Positions 53,129 through 61,792 of a stretch of 64,000 nucleotides of DNA are shown piece by piece. Each line of letters begins with the position of its first letter. The stretch's first letter is position 1. The position numbers and the translations under genes are program-made. The notes under the pieces were generated by a model. The model saw only the letters and a list, made by a program, of their open reading frames with translations, ran no database searches and was not told where the DNA came from. The stretch is from NCBI RefSeq assembly GCF_048537545.1, contig NZ_CP183218.1; one strand, 5' to 3'. Source of the stretch: Chania fonticola_B. GTDB taxonomy: Bacteria > Pseudomonadota > Gammaproteobacteria > Enterobacterales > Enterobacteriaceae.

Positions 53129-53198
53129 AAATAACCCTTCCTAAATTAAGAATAGATAAAATCGGCTTAAGTAAAATTAAAAGGAACCACCCATTAAT

Positions 53199-53984
53199 TT
53201 AGCGAACCAAATAACCGCCATCGACAACCAACAAATGACCATTAACATAATCAGAGGCTCGACTGGCTAAAAATACCATCGCGCCCATCAGATCCTGCGT
53301 TTCACCCCAACGATTAGCCGGAATATGGTCAAGAACGCGCTTATTGGTTTCTGGGTTTTTACGCGTTTCGATCGTAATATCTGTCGCATAATAGCCTGGC
53401 GCAATACCATTAACCTGAATATTGTATTGCCCTAATTCATCGCAATAGGCCTTGGTAAAACCGGCCAACGCATGTTTAGTGGCCGAGTACGCCGGTGACC
53501 ATTGGCCGCCCAAATAAGAGAACAGGGAACAGATATTAATGATTTTCCCCTGTTTTTTCGGGATCATGATTTTTGCTGCTTCATAGCTCAATTCAAAGGC
53601 TGCGGTCAGGTTAATATCGATCATCGGATCCCAGTCTTCGCGGCCGAAATCCAGTACCTTATTCAGCTTACAGATACCGGCGTTGTTCACCAAGATATCC
53701 ACCGAACCGAAGGTCTCCAGACACTGGGCAATCACTCTGGCAGGCGCGCCTTTCTCAGTAATGTCCACCTGCATAAACTCAACCTTCACCCCTTGCCGCT
53801 CAATCATTTCGCGGGTTTCGCCCTTATCCATGATAAAGCTTGGGATGAACAGGTTGGCACCGGCTTTGGCCAACGCCATGGCAAATGCCTGCCCCAGACC
53901 GCTGTTGCCACCGGTGACGATGGCGGTTTTGCCTTTTAGCGAGAAGAAATCTAACGAGAACTCATTTAACGCGTTTATTGACAT
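53199..53984 (-). CDS. ygcW: SDR dehydrogenase YgcW (KduD-like)
   Basis: A 261-residue classical short-chain dehydrogenase. NAD-binding TGGNSGLG is at residues 24-31, NNAG near 100, catalytic Ser in INICSLFSY and Tyr/Lys in SPAYSATKHA, ending GHLLVVDGGYLVR. It resembles 2-deoxy-gluconate and 2-dehydro-3-deoxy-gluconate 5-dehydrogenases, so a sugar acid or polyol substrate is likely. It is the first gene of the ygcWUSRQ operon. The ATG at 53984 has AAGGGG upstream; a frame open to 54101 would run through the leader terminator and is rejected. Expression should depend on CRP and on relief of that terminator. Confidence 0.88.
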   Translation of the reverse strand: MSINALNEFSLDFFSLKGKTAIVTGGNSGLGQAFAMALAKAGANLFIPSFIMDKGETREMIERQGVKVEFMQVDITEKGAPARVIAQCLETFGSVDILVNNAGICKLNKVLDFGREDWDPMIDINLTAAFELSYEAAKIMIPKKQGKIINICSLFSYLGGQWSPAYSATKHALAGFTKAYCDELGQYNIQVNGIAPGYYATDITIETRKNPETNKRVLDHIPANRWGETQDLMGAMVFLASRASDYVNGHLLVVDGGYLVR

Positions 53985-54012
53985 GATTTTGCCCCTTGGT
54001 CTGGAAAAAACG

Positions 54013-54067
54013 CAAAAAAAAGAGAAAAGCAACCTCCCTGCGCTTGGCAGAGAAGTTACTTTTCTCT
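54013..54067 (-). terminator. Leader terminator upstream of ygcW
   Basis: In the minus-strand RNA the arms at 54067-54047 and 54041-54021 pair over 21 positions (with three G-U pairs) around a 5-nt loop, followed by seven or more U residues. It lies between promoter and coding region, only about 30 bp before the ygcW start, so transcription must be let through by an antiterminator. Confidence 0.88.
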
Positions 54068-54082
54068 TCATCTCTAGTAACT
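54054..54082 (-). promoter_or_regulatory. Candidate antiterminator helix of the ygcW leader
   Basis: AGTTACT (54082-54076) can pair over 7 bp with AGTAACT (54060-54054) inside the 5' arm of the leader terminator, so the two structures exclude each other. The 24 bases at 54052-54075 are identical to the yqcE leader at 23 positions. This is a likely binding site for the GlpP-like protein YgcP. Confidence 0.6.
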
Positions 54083-54117
54083 GGCAAAAAAAGTAACACA
54101 TAGGGTCAAGGCTATTC

Positions 54118-54133
54118 CGTGATGCCTATCACA
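54118..54133 (-). promoter_or_regulatory. CRP site of the ygcW promoter
   Basis: CGTGATGCCTATCACA matches the TGTGA-N6-TCACA consensus at 9 of 10 positions. Its centre is about 41 bp upstream of the presumed ygcW transcript start near 54084, the class II position. Confidence 0.75.
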
Positions 54134-54240
54134 GTTTCATTTCTTGCCAGGTCGGATTGATATTAAAACTTATTTATTTCGCACTAACTCGGTGAATTAC
54201 TATGCAATCAGATCCCGTCTAATGTTCCCTACTTCGGTTT

Positions 54241-54256
54241 TGTGATAACTCTCACA
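54241..54256 (+). promoter_or_regulatory. CRP site of the yqcE promoter (perfect palindrome)
   Basis: TGTGATAACTCTCACA is a perfect TGTGA-N6-TCACA. A -10-like TATTTA lies at 54279-54284, putting the start near 54291 and the CRP site near -42. Confidence 0.85.
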
Positions 54257-54291
54257 GATGAATTATAGGTTGCCGTGCTATTTATTACCGC

Positions 54292-54323
54292 AGTTACTGA
54301 AAGAGACGAAGAGAAAAGTAACT
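54292..54323 (+). promoter_or_regulatory. Candidate antiterminator helix of the yqcE leader
   Basis: AGTTACT (54292-54298) can pair over 7 bp with AGTAACT (54317-54323) in the 5' arm of the yqcE leader terminator. The helix would begin almost at the transcript start. Same arrangement as in the ygcW leader, with a loop three bases longer. Confidence 0.6.
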
Positions 54324-54359
54324 TCCTGCACTGCGGGAAGCTTGCTTTTCTCTTTTTTT
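54310..54359 (+). terminator. Leader terminator upstream of yqcE
   Basis: Arms at 54310-54325 and 54336-54353 pair with one bulged base and G-U pairs, and a TTTTTTT run follows. It lies about 90 bp before the yqcE start, clearly inside the leader, and its 5' arm shares AGAGAAAAGTAACTTC with the ygcW leader. Confidence 0.88.
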
Positions 54360-54448
54360 GTTTAACGCGATGTACCCAATAACGGTTAAAAGAAGGGAGT
54401 CACTCCAAACATTAACCATTAATGGGTGTATTTATGCGGAACTTCACC

Positions 54449-55729
54449 ATGGAAAAAAATAATTCCCACCGTTGGTTAACGCTGGCAATAATAAGTATCA
54501 GCGGCGGAGTAAGTTTCGATCTCGCCTATCTGCGTTATATTTACCAAATCCCGATGGCCAAGTTTATGGGGTTCTCCAATACCGAGATCGGCTTGATTAT
54601 GAGTACTTTCGGCATCACCGCGATTATTCTGTATGCCCCTAGCGGGATCGTTGCCGATAAGTTCTCTCATAGAAAGATGATGACTTTCGCGATGATCGCC
54701 ACTGGCCTGCTGGGGTTGCTGATGGCAGTCTATCCACCGTTCTGGGTAATGATCCTGATCCAGGTCGCCTTCGCGATCACCACTATCCTGCTGTTGTGGT
54801 CGGTTTCGATCAAGGCGGCCTCGCTGCTCGGCAACCATGAAGAGCAGGGCAAAATCATGGGTTGGATGGAGGGGCTACGCGGCGTGGGTGTGATGGCCCT
54901 GGCCGTATTCACCATGTGGATCTTCTCGCTGTTCGCGCCGGAAAACCCCAACAGCCTGAAGGCGGTGATCCTGATCTACAGCGGCGTATATATCCTGTTG
55001 GGCATTCTCTGCTGGTTCTTTGTTACAGACGGCTTTGTCACCAGTGACGAGAGCGAAAAACCGCATAAATTCAGCCTGGGGGATATTCTCTCGGTGCTCA
55101 AAATCAGCACCACCTGGTATTGCAGCATGATTATCTTTGGCGTCTATACCATCTACGCCATCCTCAGCTACTCCACCAACTACCTGACCGAAATGTACGG
55201 TATGACCCTGGTCGCCGCCAGCTATATGGGGATTGTGATCAACAAAATCTTCCGGGCCATGTGCGGGCCACTCGGTGGGATCATCACCACTTACACCCGG
55301 CTGAAATCACCCACGCGAGCTATTCAGTTACTGGCGTTAGTCAGCCTGGCCACCCTGGCCTTCTTGCTGATCACCAACCAGAACCCGACCTCGGTCGCCG
55401 TGGGGATTGGCCTGATCCTGTTGCTGGCCTTCACCTGCTACGCGTCACGTGGGCTGTACTTTGCCTGTATCGGCGAAGCCAGAACGCCAAAATACATTAT
55501 GGGCACCACCGTGGGGATCTGCTCGGTGATCGGCTTCCTGCCCGACGTGTTTGTTTACCCGGTTATCGGCCATTGGCAGGACACGCTGCCCGCCGCCGAG
55601 GCTTATCACAATATGTGGCTGATGGGGTTAGGGGCAACCTGCCTGGTCGTGGTGTTCACCTTCCTGCTGTTTAACAACATCAAGCGCGCCGGCGCCAAAA
55701 ACACAACAACACAGCCGGTCACCGATTAA
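54449..55729 (+). CDS. yqcE: MFS transporter YqcE
   Basis: A 426-residue inner membrane protein of the major facilitator superfamily with 12 segments. It is nearly collinear with E. coli YqcE: SFDLAYLRYIYQIPMAKFMG, FSNTEIGLIMSTFGITAIIL, the APSGIVADKFSHRKMMTFAM loop motif and GTTVGICSVIGFLPDVFVYP. The substrate is unknown, probably the sugar or polyol handled by YgcE and YgcW. I take the ATG at 54449 (MEKNNSHRW) because it matches the E. coli start; ATGs at 54422 and 54434 are open but have no better ribosome-binding site. It is followed 20 bp later by ygcE in the same transcript. Confidence 0.88.
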   Translation: MEKNNSHRWLTLAIISISGGVSFDLAYLRYIYQIPMAKFMGFSNTEIGLIMSTFGITAIILYAPSGIVADKFSHRKMMTFAMIATGLLGLLMAVYPPFWVMILIQVAFAITTILLLWSVSIKAASLLGNHEEQGKIMGWMEGLRGVGVMALAVFTMWIFSLFAPENPNSLKAVILIYSGVYILLGILCWFFVTDGFVTSDESEKPHKFSLGDILSVLKISTTWYCSMIIFGVYTIYAILSYSTNYLTEMYGMTLVAASYMGIVINKIFRAMCGPLGGIITTYTRLKSPTRAIQLLALVSLATLAFLLITNQNPTSVAVGIGLILLLAFTCYASRGLYFACIGEARTPKYIMGTTVGICSVIGFLPDVFVYPVIGHWQDTLPAAEAYHNMWLMGLGATCLVVVFTFLLFNNIKRAGAKNTTTQPVTD

Positions 55730-55749
55730 TTATCTCAAGGAGTTGCGAC

Positions 55750-57198
55750 ATGAAGAGCAAGTACCTGATGGGTGTGGACGTGGGCACCCAGAGCGCCAAA
55801 GTGGTGATTTTTGATCTGGACGGCAACGCAATTTGCGAAGGGAAACAGCAGTTACGCAAGATGGATATCCCAGCCCCGCTGCTGGCAGAACACCCGGACG
55901 ACGATCTATGGGATTCACTTAAGGTGGCTTTCCGCCGCGCCATGCAGCGTTTTGGCGAACGTGGTGGCAAGCCGCAGGACATTCTGGCGATGGGCATTTG
56001 CATCGTCCGCTGTTGCCGGGTGCTGCTGAAGGACAATGGTGAGCTGGCCTATCCGGTAATCAACTGGATGGATAAGCGCCTGAACAAACCTTACGAATAT
56101 ATCGATGCCTATCAGGGCGTACGTTATGTGACGACCACCTCGGGTTACATCACCCATCGCCTGACCGGTGAGTTCAAAGACACCTGTGCCAACTACATCG
56201 GTTGGTGGCCGATGGACAACGACAGCCTCGATTGGAGCACCGATCCCGCCGCCTGGCAAAGCTGCAACCTGACGCGCGACATGGTACTGGACGTGGTGAA
56301 ACCCGGTGAAATCCTCGGCCATATCACCCAGAAGGTAGCGCAGCAGCTTGGCATCCCCGCAGGTATTCCGGTGGTGGCTACCGCACATGACAAAGCGGTG
56401 GAAGCACTGGGTGCCGGTTCACTGGATGAAGGCGTCGCGCTGATTTCCCTCGGTACCTATATCGGTGCCATGGTACACGGCCATGCCAACGTGAAGGACG
56501 CGCAAAACTTCTGGCCGTTCCAGGCTTCTATCCCAGGGCGTTACCTGTATGAGTGCATGGGCGTGCGCCGTGGTATGTGGACCATCAGTTGGTTCCGCGA
56601 TCAGTTTGGCGCGGCCGCACTGTCGGATGCCCATGATGCCGGAACCAGCATTGAGGAGTTACTGAATCAGGAAGCAGAGCGCGTTCCTGCGGGTTGTGAA
56701 GGCCTGATCACCGTACACGACTGGGCACCACCGTCAGAAGCGGAATTCCGTAAAGGGGCCATGATTGGCTTCGATGGCCGCCATACCCGTGCCCATATGT
56801 ACCGTTCGGTGCTGGAGGGCATCGCCTTCACCATGAAAAACCATATGGACAAGATGGCGCTGGAGCTGAAAACCCCGTTCAAGCACCTGATTATTTCCGG
56901 CGGCGGGGCCAACAGCGATCTGTTTATGCAGATCTTTGCCGACGTGTTTGGCATCCCCACCAGCCGTAACGTGATGAAAGGTTCGGCAGCGGTGGGCTGT
57001 GCCATCAACGCCGGGATGGCGGTGAACGTCTTTACCGATTACGAACAGGCCGCGCAGAAGCTGGTACGAATGGGGGACAGTTTTACACCGAATATGGCTA
57101 ATCATCGGTTCTACAATCAGTTGAATCAGCAGGTGTATCAACGGGTAAACCAACATCTGGACCCGCTGCTACAGGCACTCAGTCCGTTGGTCGACTAA
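55750..57198 (+). CDS. ygcE: FGGY-family carbohydrate kinase YgcE
   Basis: A 482-residue sugar kinase. The N-terminal phosphate-binding motif is YLMGVDVGTQSAKVVIFDLD, and the C-terminal FGGY part includes HMYRSVLEGIAFTMKNHMDK and HLIISGGGANSDLFMQIFAD with GSAAVGCAINAG, which binds ATP. The family covers xylulo-, ribulo-, glycero- and gluconokinases; the substrate here is not known. It shares a transcript with yqcE and ends in a terminator facing ygcP. Because YgcP resembles glycerol-3-phosphate-sensing GlpP, a phosphorylated product of this kinase could be the inducer; that is inference. Confidence 0.88.
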   Translation: MKSKYLMGVDVGTQSAKVVIFDLDGNAICEGKQQLRKMDIPAPLLAEHPDDDLWDSLKVAFRRAMQRFGERGGKPQDILAMGICIVRCCRVLLKDNGELAYPVINWMDKRLNKPYEYIDAYQGVRYVTTTSGYITHRLTGEFKDTCANYIGWWPMDNDSLDWSTDPAAWQSCNLTRDMVLDVVKPGEILGHITQKVAQQLGIPAGIPVVATAHDKAVEALGAGSLDEGVALISLGTYIGAMVHGHANVKDAQNFWPFQASIPGRYLYECMGVRRGMWTISWFRDQFGAAALSDAHDAGTSIEELLNQEAERVPAGCEGLITVHDWAPPSEAEFRKGAMIGFDGRHTRAHMYRSVLEGIAFTMKNHMDKMALELKTPFKHLIISGGGANSDLFMQIFADVFGIPTSRNVMKGSAAVGCAINAGMAVNVFTDYEQAAQKLVRMGDSFTPNMANHRFYNQLNQQVYQRVNQHLDPLLQALSPLVD

Positions 57199-57205
57199 CT
57201 GGCAG

Positions 57206-57230
57206 GGGCACCGGCCTTCGGTGCCCTTAT
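57206..57230. terminator. Terminator between ygcE and ygcP
   Basis: An 8-bp perfect stem (GGGCACCG with CGGTGCCC) around GCCTT, 7 bp past the ygcE stop, followed by TTATCATT. It lies between converging genes and may serve both. Confidence 0.75.
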
Positions 57231-57232
57231 CA

Positions 57233-57799
57233 TTACAATTTCAACTTCCATACGTCGTGATTGGTGGTGGCAACGGCGATGGCCCCGGCATTCAGCGCGG
57301 TTTGCGCATCATCCTCATCACACACCAAGCCACCGGCAATAATCGGCAAGTCGATCTTTTCTGCCACCCAACCGAGCACCTTAGGCATGCAACCCGGCAG
57401 GATTTCGATGCAGTCCGGCGTCGATTGCGCCACCTGCTTGTCGATATTGTGGAAGGAAATCGAGTCCATGATAAACAGCCGGTGAATGGTGTAGAAGCCT
57501 TGCTGACGCGCCGCTTTCACCATCGAGGCCTTGGTGCTGATAATGCCATCCGCCGCCGTGACGATTTTCAGGAAATTAATCACGATCTCCTTGTTGGAGC
57601 TGCCTTCCAGCAAATCAACATGCACAAAAGCGTATTTGCCAGCCTCCTTCACCTGCTGCACGATGCGCCCAATATTACAGATATTGCCGTACAGCACCGA
57701 GATGATCTGGCAGTTCGACTTGACCGCGATCTGCAGGCTCTCATTATCTTTTACCGCTGCGATCACCGGGTGCAGCTTTAACAGTTCTTCGATAGACAC
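57233..57799 (-). CDS. ygcP: GlpP-type antiterminator YgcP
   Basis: A 188-residue protein of the glycerol-3-phosphate-responsive antiterminator family (a small TIM barrel that binds leader RNA). It carries NPVIAAVKD-type start HPVIAAVKDNESLQIAVKSN, CQIISVLYGNICNIGRIVQQ, FVHVDLLEGSSNKEIVINFL, ADGIISTKASMVKAARQQG, CIEILPGCMPKVLGWV and IIAGGLVCDEDDAQTALNAG. Bacillus GlpP binds the glpD leader and prevents termination when glycerol 3-phosphate is present. Start is GTG at 57799 after AGGGG. It follows metH by 37 bp on the same strand, away from its E. coli place beside ygcQ. Its likely targets are the two leader terminators upstream of ygcW and yqcE. Confidence 0.87.
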   Translation of the reverse strand: MSIEELLKLHPVIAAVKDNESLQIAVKSNCQIISVLYGNICNIGRIVQQVKEAGKYAFVHVDLLEGSSNKEIVINFLKIVTAADGIISTKASMVKAARQQGFYTIHRLFIMDSISFHNIDKQVAQSTPDCIEILPGCMPKVLGWVAEKIDLPIIAGGLVCDEDDAQTALNAGAIAVATTNHDVWKLKL

Positions 57800-57836
57800 G
57801 TTGTTCCCCTGTCTCTTTCAGCCTGCTGGCTGAAAA

Positions 57837-60800
57837 TTAATCTGCATCGTATCCCAGATTCGGGGCCAGCCAGCGCTCTACGTCACCGATCTTCATCCCC
57901 TTACGCTGCGCGTAGTCTTCGACCTGATCGCGCTGGATCTGGGCCACGGCAAAGTACTTGCTTTGCGGATGGCTGAAATACCAGCCGGATACCGCTGCCC
58001 CAGGCCACATGGCGAAGGATTCGGTCAGTTCCATGCCGGTATGGCGGTTAACGTCCAGCAACTGCCAGATCTCCGCTTTTTCGGTATGTTCTGGACAAGC
58101 AGGATAGCCGGGGGCCGGGCGAATACCTTGATAATTCTCACGGATCAGCTCTTCGTTACTCAGGTTTTCATCTGAGGCAAAGCCCCAGTGCAGCTTGCGC
58201 ACCTGCTCGTGGAGATATTCGGCAAAGGCCTCTGCCAGACGATCGGATAACGCTTTGACCATGATCTTGTTGTAGTCGTCATGCTTGGCATCATAAGCCG
58301 CCGCCAAAGCATCCTCTTCCAAGCCGCCCGTGACTGCGAATGCGCCAAAATAGTCGGCTTTGCCGCTGCTTTTCGGGGCCACAAAGTCGGCCAGGCAGTA
58401 GTTCGGGAAATCGGTTTTTTCCGTTTGCTGACGCAGATGACGGCTGACCACCAGCACCTCTTCACGGCTTTCATCCCGGTAGACTTCTACATCATCCCCG
58501 ACGCGGTTGGCCGGGAACAGGCCGTAGACGCCACGCGGGTTGAGGCTACCGTTAGCGGCCAGCATATCCAGCATTTCGTTGGCATCCTGGAACAGGCGTT
58601 TGGCCTCTTCCCCTACCACTTCATCCTCCAGAATGCGCGGATACTTGCCCGCCAGTGACCAGGTCATAAAGAACGGCGTCCAGTCGATATAGTGACGCAG
58701 CGTGTCAATGCTGGCCTCAACCGGGAACACACCAAGTTTGTTCGGCACCGGAGGCTGGTAGTTTTCCCAGTCCAGCACCAAGGCGTTATCCCGTGCCTGT
58801 TGCAGGCTGACCGGCGGCGTACGCGGTTTTTTACGCCCGTGCTGGATACGCACAGTTTCGTACTCTTTGCGGGTACGGGCGACAAACTCGTCCCGCTGAG
58901 TGTCTGACAGCAGCGCCGCAACCACACCAACGGTACGCGAGGCGTTCTGCACGTAGGTAGTCGGGCCGCTGTAGTTCTGCTCAATCTTCACTGCGGTATG
59001 AGCCTTGGAGGTGGTTGCCCCACCGATCAGCAGCGGTAGGGTAAAGCCTTGGCGTTCCATCTCTTTTGCCACGTTGACCATTTCGTCCAGTGACGGGGTG
59101 ATCAGGCCAGACAGACCGATAATATCCACGTTCTGTTCGCGGGCGGTTTTCAGGATCTTGTCCGTCGGCACCATCACGCCCAGATCGATAATTTCGTAGT
59201 TGTTACATTGCAGCACCACGCCGACGATGTTTTTGCCGATGTCGTGCACGTCGCCCTTCACCGTCGCCAACAGAATTTTCCCGGCGGTGGTGCCCTTCTG
59301 TTTGCTGGCCTCAATGTAAGGTTCGAGATAGGCCACCGCCTGCTTCATCACGCGGGCCGATTTCACTACCTGCGGCAGGAACATTTTGCCCTCGCCGAAC
59401 AGGTCACCTACCACGTTCATACCAGCCATCAGTGGCCCTTCGATCACTTCGATCGGGCGATCCGCCTGCTGGCGCGCTTCTTCGGTGTCTAACTCGATAA
59501 ATTCGGTAATACCTTTAACCAGCGAATACTCCAGACGCTTCACTACCGGCCAGCCGCGCCATTCGGCCTGCTGCACCGCCACTTCATTGTCTTTGCTACC
59601 CCGGTATTTCTCCGCCAGTTCCAGCAGGCGCTCGGTACCATCCTGACGGCGGTTGAGCACCACATCCTCAACGGCTTCACGCAGTTCGGTGCTGAGATCG
59701 TCATAGATCGCCAACTGCCCGGCGTTGACGATCCCCATATCCATGCCGTTGCGAATGGCGTGATACAGGAACACCGCGTGGATCGCTTCACGCACCGGAT
59801 CGTTGCCACGGAACGAGAAGGAGACGTTGGACACACCGCCGGAAATCATCGCATGCGGCAGGTGGGTTTTGATGTCGGCACAGGCTTCAATAAAGTCGAC
59901 GGCATAGTTGTTATGCTCTTCGATACCGGTGGCAACGGCAAAAATGTTCGGGTCAAAAATGATATCTTCCGGCGGGAAACCCACGCGCTCGGTCAGGATC
60001 TGGTAAGCACGGCGGCAAATCTCAAATTTGCGTTGGCGAGTATCTGCCTGACCAACTTCATCGAAGGCCATCACCACCACGGCGGCACCGTAGCGGCGCA
60101 CCAGTTTGGCATGGTGGATAAAGGCTTCTTCGCCCTCTTTCATCGAGATCGAGTTGACGATGCCTTTACCCTGAATGCATTTCAGGCCCTTTTCGATCAC
60201 GCTCCATTTGGAGGAGTCGATCATGATCGGAACACGGGCGATATCCGGCTCACCGGCGATCAGGCTGAGGAAACGCACCATCGCCGCTTCGGCGTCGAGC
60301 ATCCCTTCATCCATGTTGATGTCGATGATCTGGGCGCCGCTCTCCACCTGTTGGCGGGCCACGGCCAGCGCCTCGTTATACTTTTCTTCTTTAATCAACC
60401 GTTTGAATCGGGCCGAGCCGGTCACGTTGGTACGCTCACCCACGTTGACGAACAGCGATTTGGCATCAATATTCAGCGGTTCCAGGCCGGACAGGCGGCA
60501 AGCTACCGGTAACTCTGGCAACTGCCGTGGCGGTACGCCCTCGACCGCTTTAGCCATTGCGGCGATATGCGCCGGAGTGGTGCCACAGCAGCCACCGATG
60601 ATATTGAGGAAACCGGCGTGCGCCCATTCGCCCACCTGTTTGGCCATCTCTTCGGCATCGAGATCGTATTCACCAAAGGCATTGGGTAAACCGGCGTTTG
60701 GGTGAGCAGTAACATAGCTTTCAGAGATGCGAGACAACTCCGCCACGTATTGGCGTAACTCATCCGGGCCGAGCGCACAGTTCAGGCCAAAGGTCAGCGG

Positions 60801-61517
60801 CTTAACGTGACGTAGCGAGTTGTAAAACGCTTCCGTAGTCTGGCCGGAAAGGGTGCGGCCAGAGGCGTCGGTGATGGTGCCGGAAATCATGATCGGTAAA
60901 GTCACGCCCAGCGCTTCAAATTCGGTTTCGACCGCAAAGGCCGCCGCTTTGGCATTCAGGGTATCGAAGATGGTTTCGATCATGATCAGATCGACGCCCC
61001 CTTCCACCAGCGCGCGGGTTGATTCGCGATAGGCCTCTACCAATTGGTCAAAAGAGACATTACGGAAGGCCGGATCGTTAACGTCAGGGGAAATGGAGGC
61101 AGTACGGTTGGTTGGGCCCAGTACGCCAGCAACGTAGCGCGGTTTTTCCGGGGTGCGTGCCGTCCATTCATCAGCACAAGCGCGCGCCAGCAAAGCGGCC
61201 TGGTAGTTAATTTCGGCGGACAGCGACTCCATATGGTAGTCGGCCATCGCGATAGTGGTCGAGTTGAAGGTGTTGGTTTCGAGGATGTCGGCCCCCGCCT
61301 CCAGGTAACCGTTGTGGATCGCAGTGATCACCTCCGGCTTGCTTAACACCAGCAGGTCGTTATTGCCTTTCAGATCGCTTTGCCAATCGGCAAAACGCTC
61401 ACCGCGGTAGTCTGCCTCCTCCAGCCGATAGCTCTGGATCATGGTGCCCATACCGCCGTCCAACACTAAAATACGCTGCGATAGCTGCTGACGCAGTTGT
61501 TCCACTCGATTTGTCAC
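57837..61517 (-). CDS. metH: Cobalamin-dependent methionine synthase
   Basis: A 1226-residue modular enzyme that transfers a methyl group from methyltetrahydrofolate to homocysteine. Domains in order: homocysteine-binding barrel with zinc ligands (ALNCALGP near 247 and NIIGGCCGTTPAHI near 310), pterin-binding barrel (NVGERTNVTGSARF), the four-helix cap, the cobalamin Rossmann domain with the base-off motif in TVKGDVHDIGKNIVGVVLQC, and the C-terminal activation domain that binds AdoMet (RPAPGYPACPEHTEK). Length matches E. coli (1227). It lies next to iclR as in E. coli. ygcP follows on the same strand. A hairpin just past the stop (TTTCAGCC/GGCTGAAA) lacks a T-run. Confidence 0.98.
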   Translation of the reverse strand: MTNRVEQLRQQLSQRILVLDGGMGTMIQSYRLEEADYRGERFADWQSDLKGNNDLLVLSKPEVITAIHNGYLEAGADILETNTFNSTTIAMADYHMESLSAEINYQAALLARACADEWTARTPEKPRYVAGVLGPTNRTASISPDVNDPAFRNVSFDQLVEAYRESTRALVEGGVDLIMIETIFDTLNAKAAAFAVETEFEALGVTLPIMISGTITDASGRTLSGQTTEAFYNSLRHVKPLTFGLNCALGPDELRQYVAELSRISESYVTAHPNAGLPNAFGEYDLDAEEMAKQVGEWAHAGFLNIIGGCCGTTPAHIAAMAKAVEGVPPRQLPELPVACRLSGLEPLNIDAKSLFVNVGERTNVTGSARFKRLIKEEKYNEALAVARQQVESGAQIIDINMDEGMLDAEAAMVRFLSLIAGEPDIARVPIMIDSSKWSVIEKGLKCIQGKGIVNSISMKEGEEAFIHHAKLVRRYGAAVVVMAFDEVGQADTRQRKFEICRRAYQILTERVGFPPEDIIFDPNIFAVATGIEEHNNYAVDFIEACADIKTHLPHAMISGGVSNVSFSFRGNDPVREAIHAVFLYHAIRNGMDMGIVNAGQLAIYDDLSTELREAVEDVVLNRRQDGTERLLELAEKYRGSKDNEVAVQQAEWRGWPVVKRLEYSLVKGITEFIELDTEEARQQADRPIEVIEGPLMAGMNVVGDLFGEGKMFLPQVVKSARVMKQAVAYLEPYIEASKQKGTTAGKILLATVKGDVHDIGKNIVGVVLQCNNYEIIDLGVMVPTDKILKTAREQNVDIIGLSGLITPSLDEMVNVAKEMERQGFTLPLLIGGATTSKAHTAVKIEQNYSGPTTYVQNASRTVGVVAALLSDTQRDEFVARTRKEYETVRIQHGRKKPRTPPVSLQQARDNALVLDWENYQPPVPNKLGVFPVEASIDTLRHYIDWTPFFMTWSLAGKYPRILEDEVVGEEAKRLFQDANEMLDMLAANGSLNPRGVYGLFPANRVGDDVEVYRDESREEVLVVSRHLRQQTEKTDFPNYCLADFVAPKSSGKADYFGAFAVTGGLEEDALAAAYDAKHDDYNKIMVKALSDRLAEAFAEYLHEQVRKLHWGFASDENLSNEELIRENYQGIRPAPGYPACPEHTEKAEIWQLLDVNRHTGMELTESFAMWPGAAVSGWYFSHPQSKYFAVAQIQRDQVEDYAQRKGMKIGDVERWLAPNLGYDAD

Positions 61518-61752
61518 TGTAGCCCCTTCACACCCGATTATCCGCCCGACGACTTATTACCCCACATCCCAATGTTGTAGCGGCGCGGCACGCTGCGCCC
61601 GTCATGCATCCTGCAACTTGAAAGATGGAGGGTCTGACATCCTAGCACAGGTTATGGCGGCAAAGATGCGAGCGGGTATTGAGAGTTTTTCAGGTTCGCC
61701 GAACAACAGATCCGATGAGCGGAGAAGCAACTTGCAATTCATACTCAAAAAA

Positions 61753-61767
61753 CGAAAATGAATTCCA
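61753..61767 (+). promoter_or_regulatory. IclR-like autoregulatory operator
   Basis: CGAAAATGAATTCCA agrees with the palindromic IclR site TGGAAATNATTTCCA at 12 of 15 positions. It is 25 bp before the iclR start, where autoregulation would act. The rest of the 275 bp between metH and iclR shows no further site I can define. Confidence 0.6.
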
Positions 61768-61792
61768 TCATACGGAAAGCACAAGGTGAATC

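Noticed and set aside
53985..54101. Longer ygcW frame starting at 54101
   Set aside because: It would translate the leader terminator stem and lacks a ribosome-binding site; the ATG at 53984 has AAGGGG.
59760..60512. Open frames opposite metH
   Set aside because: metH is intact and conserved on the other strand; no ribosome-binding site or family resemblance.
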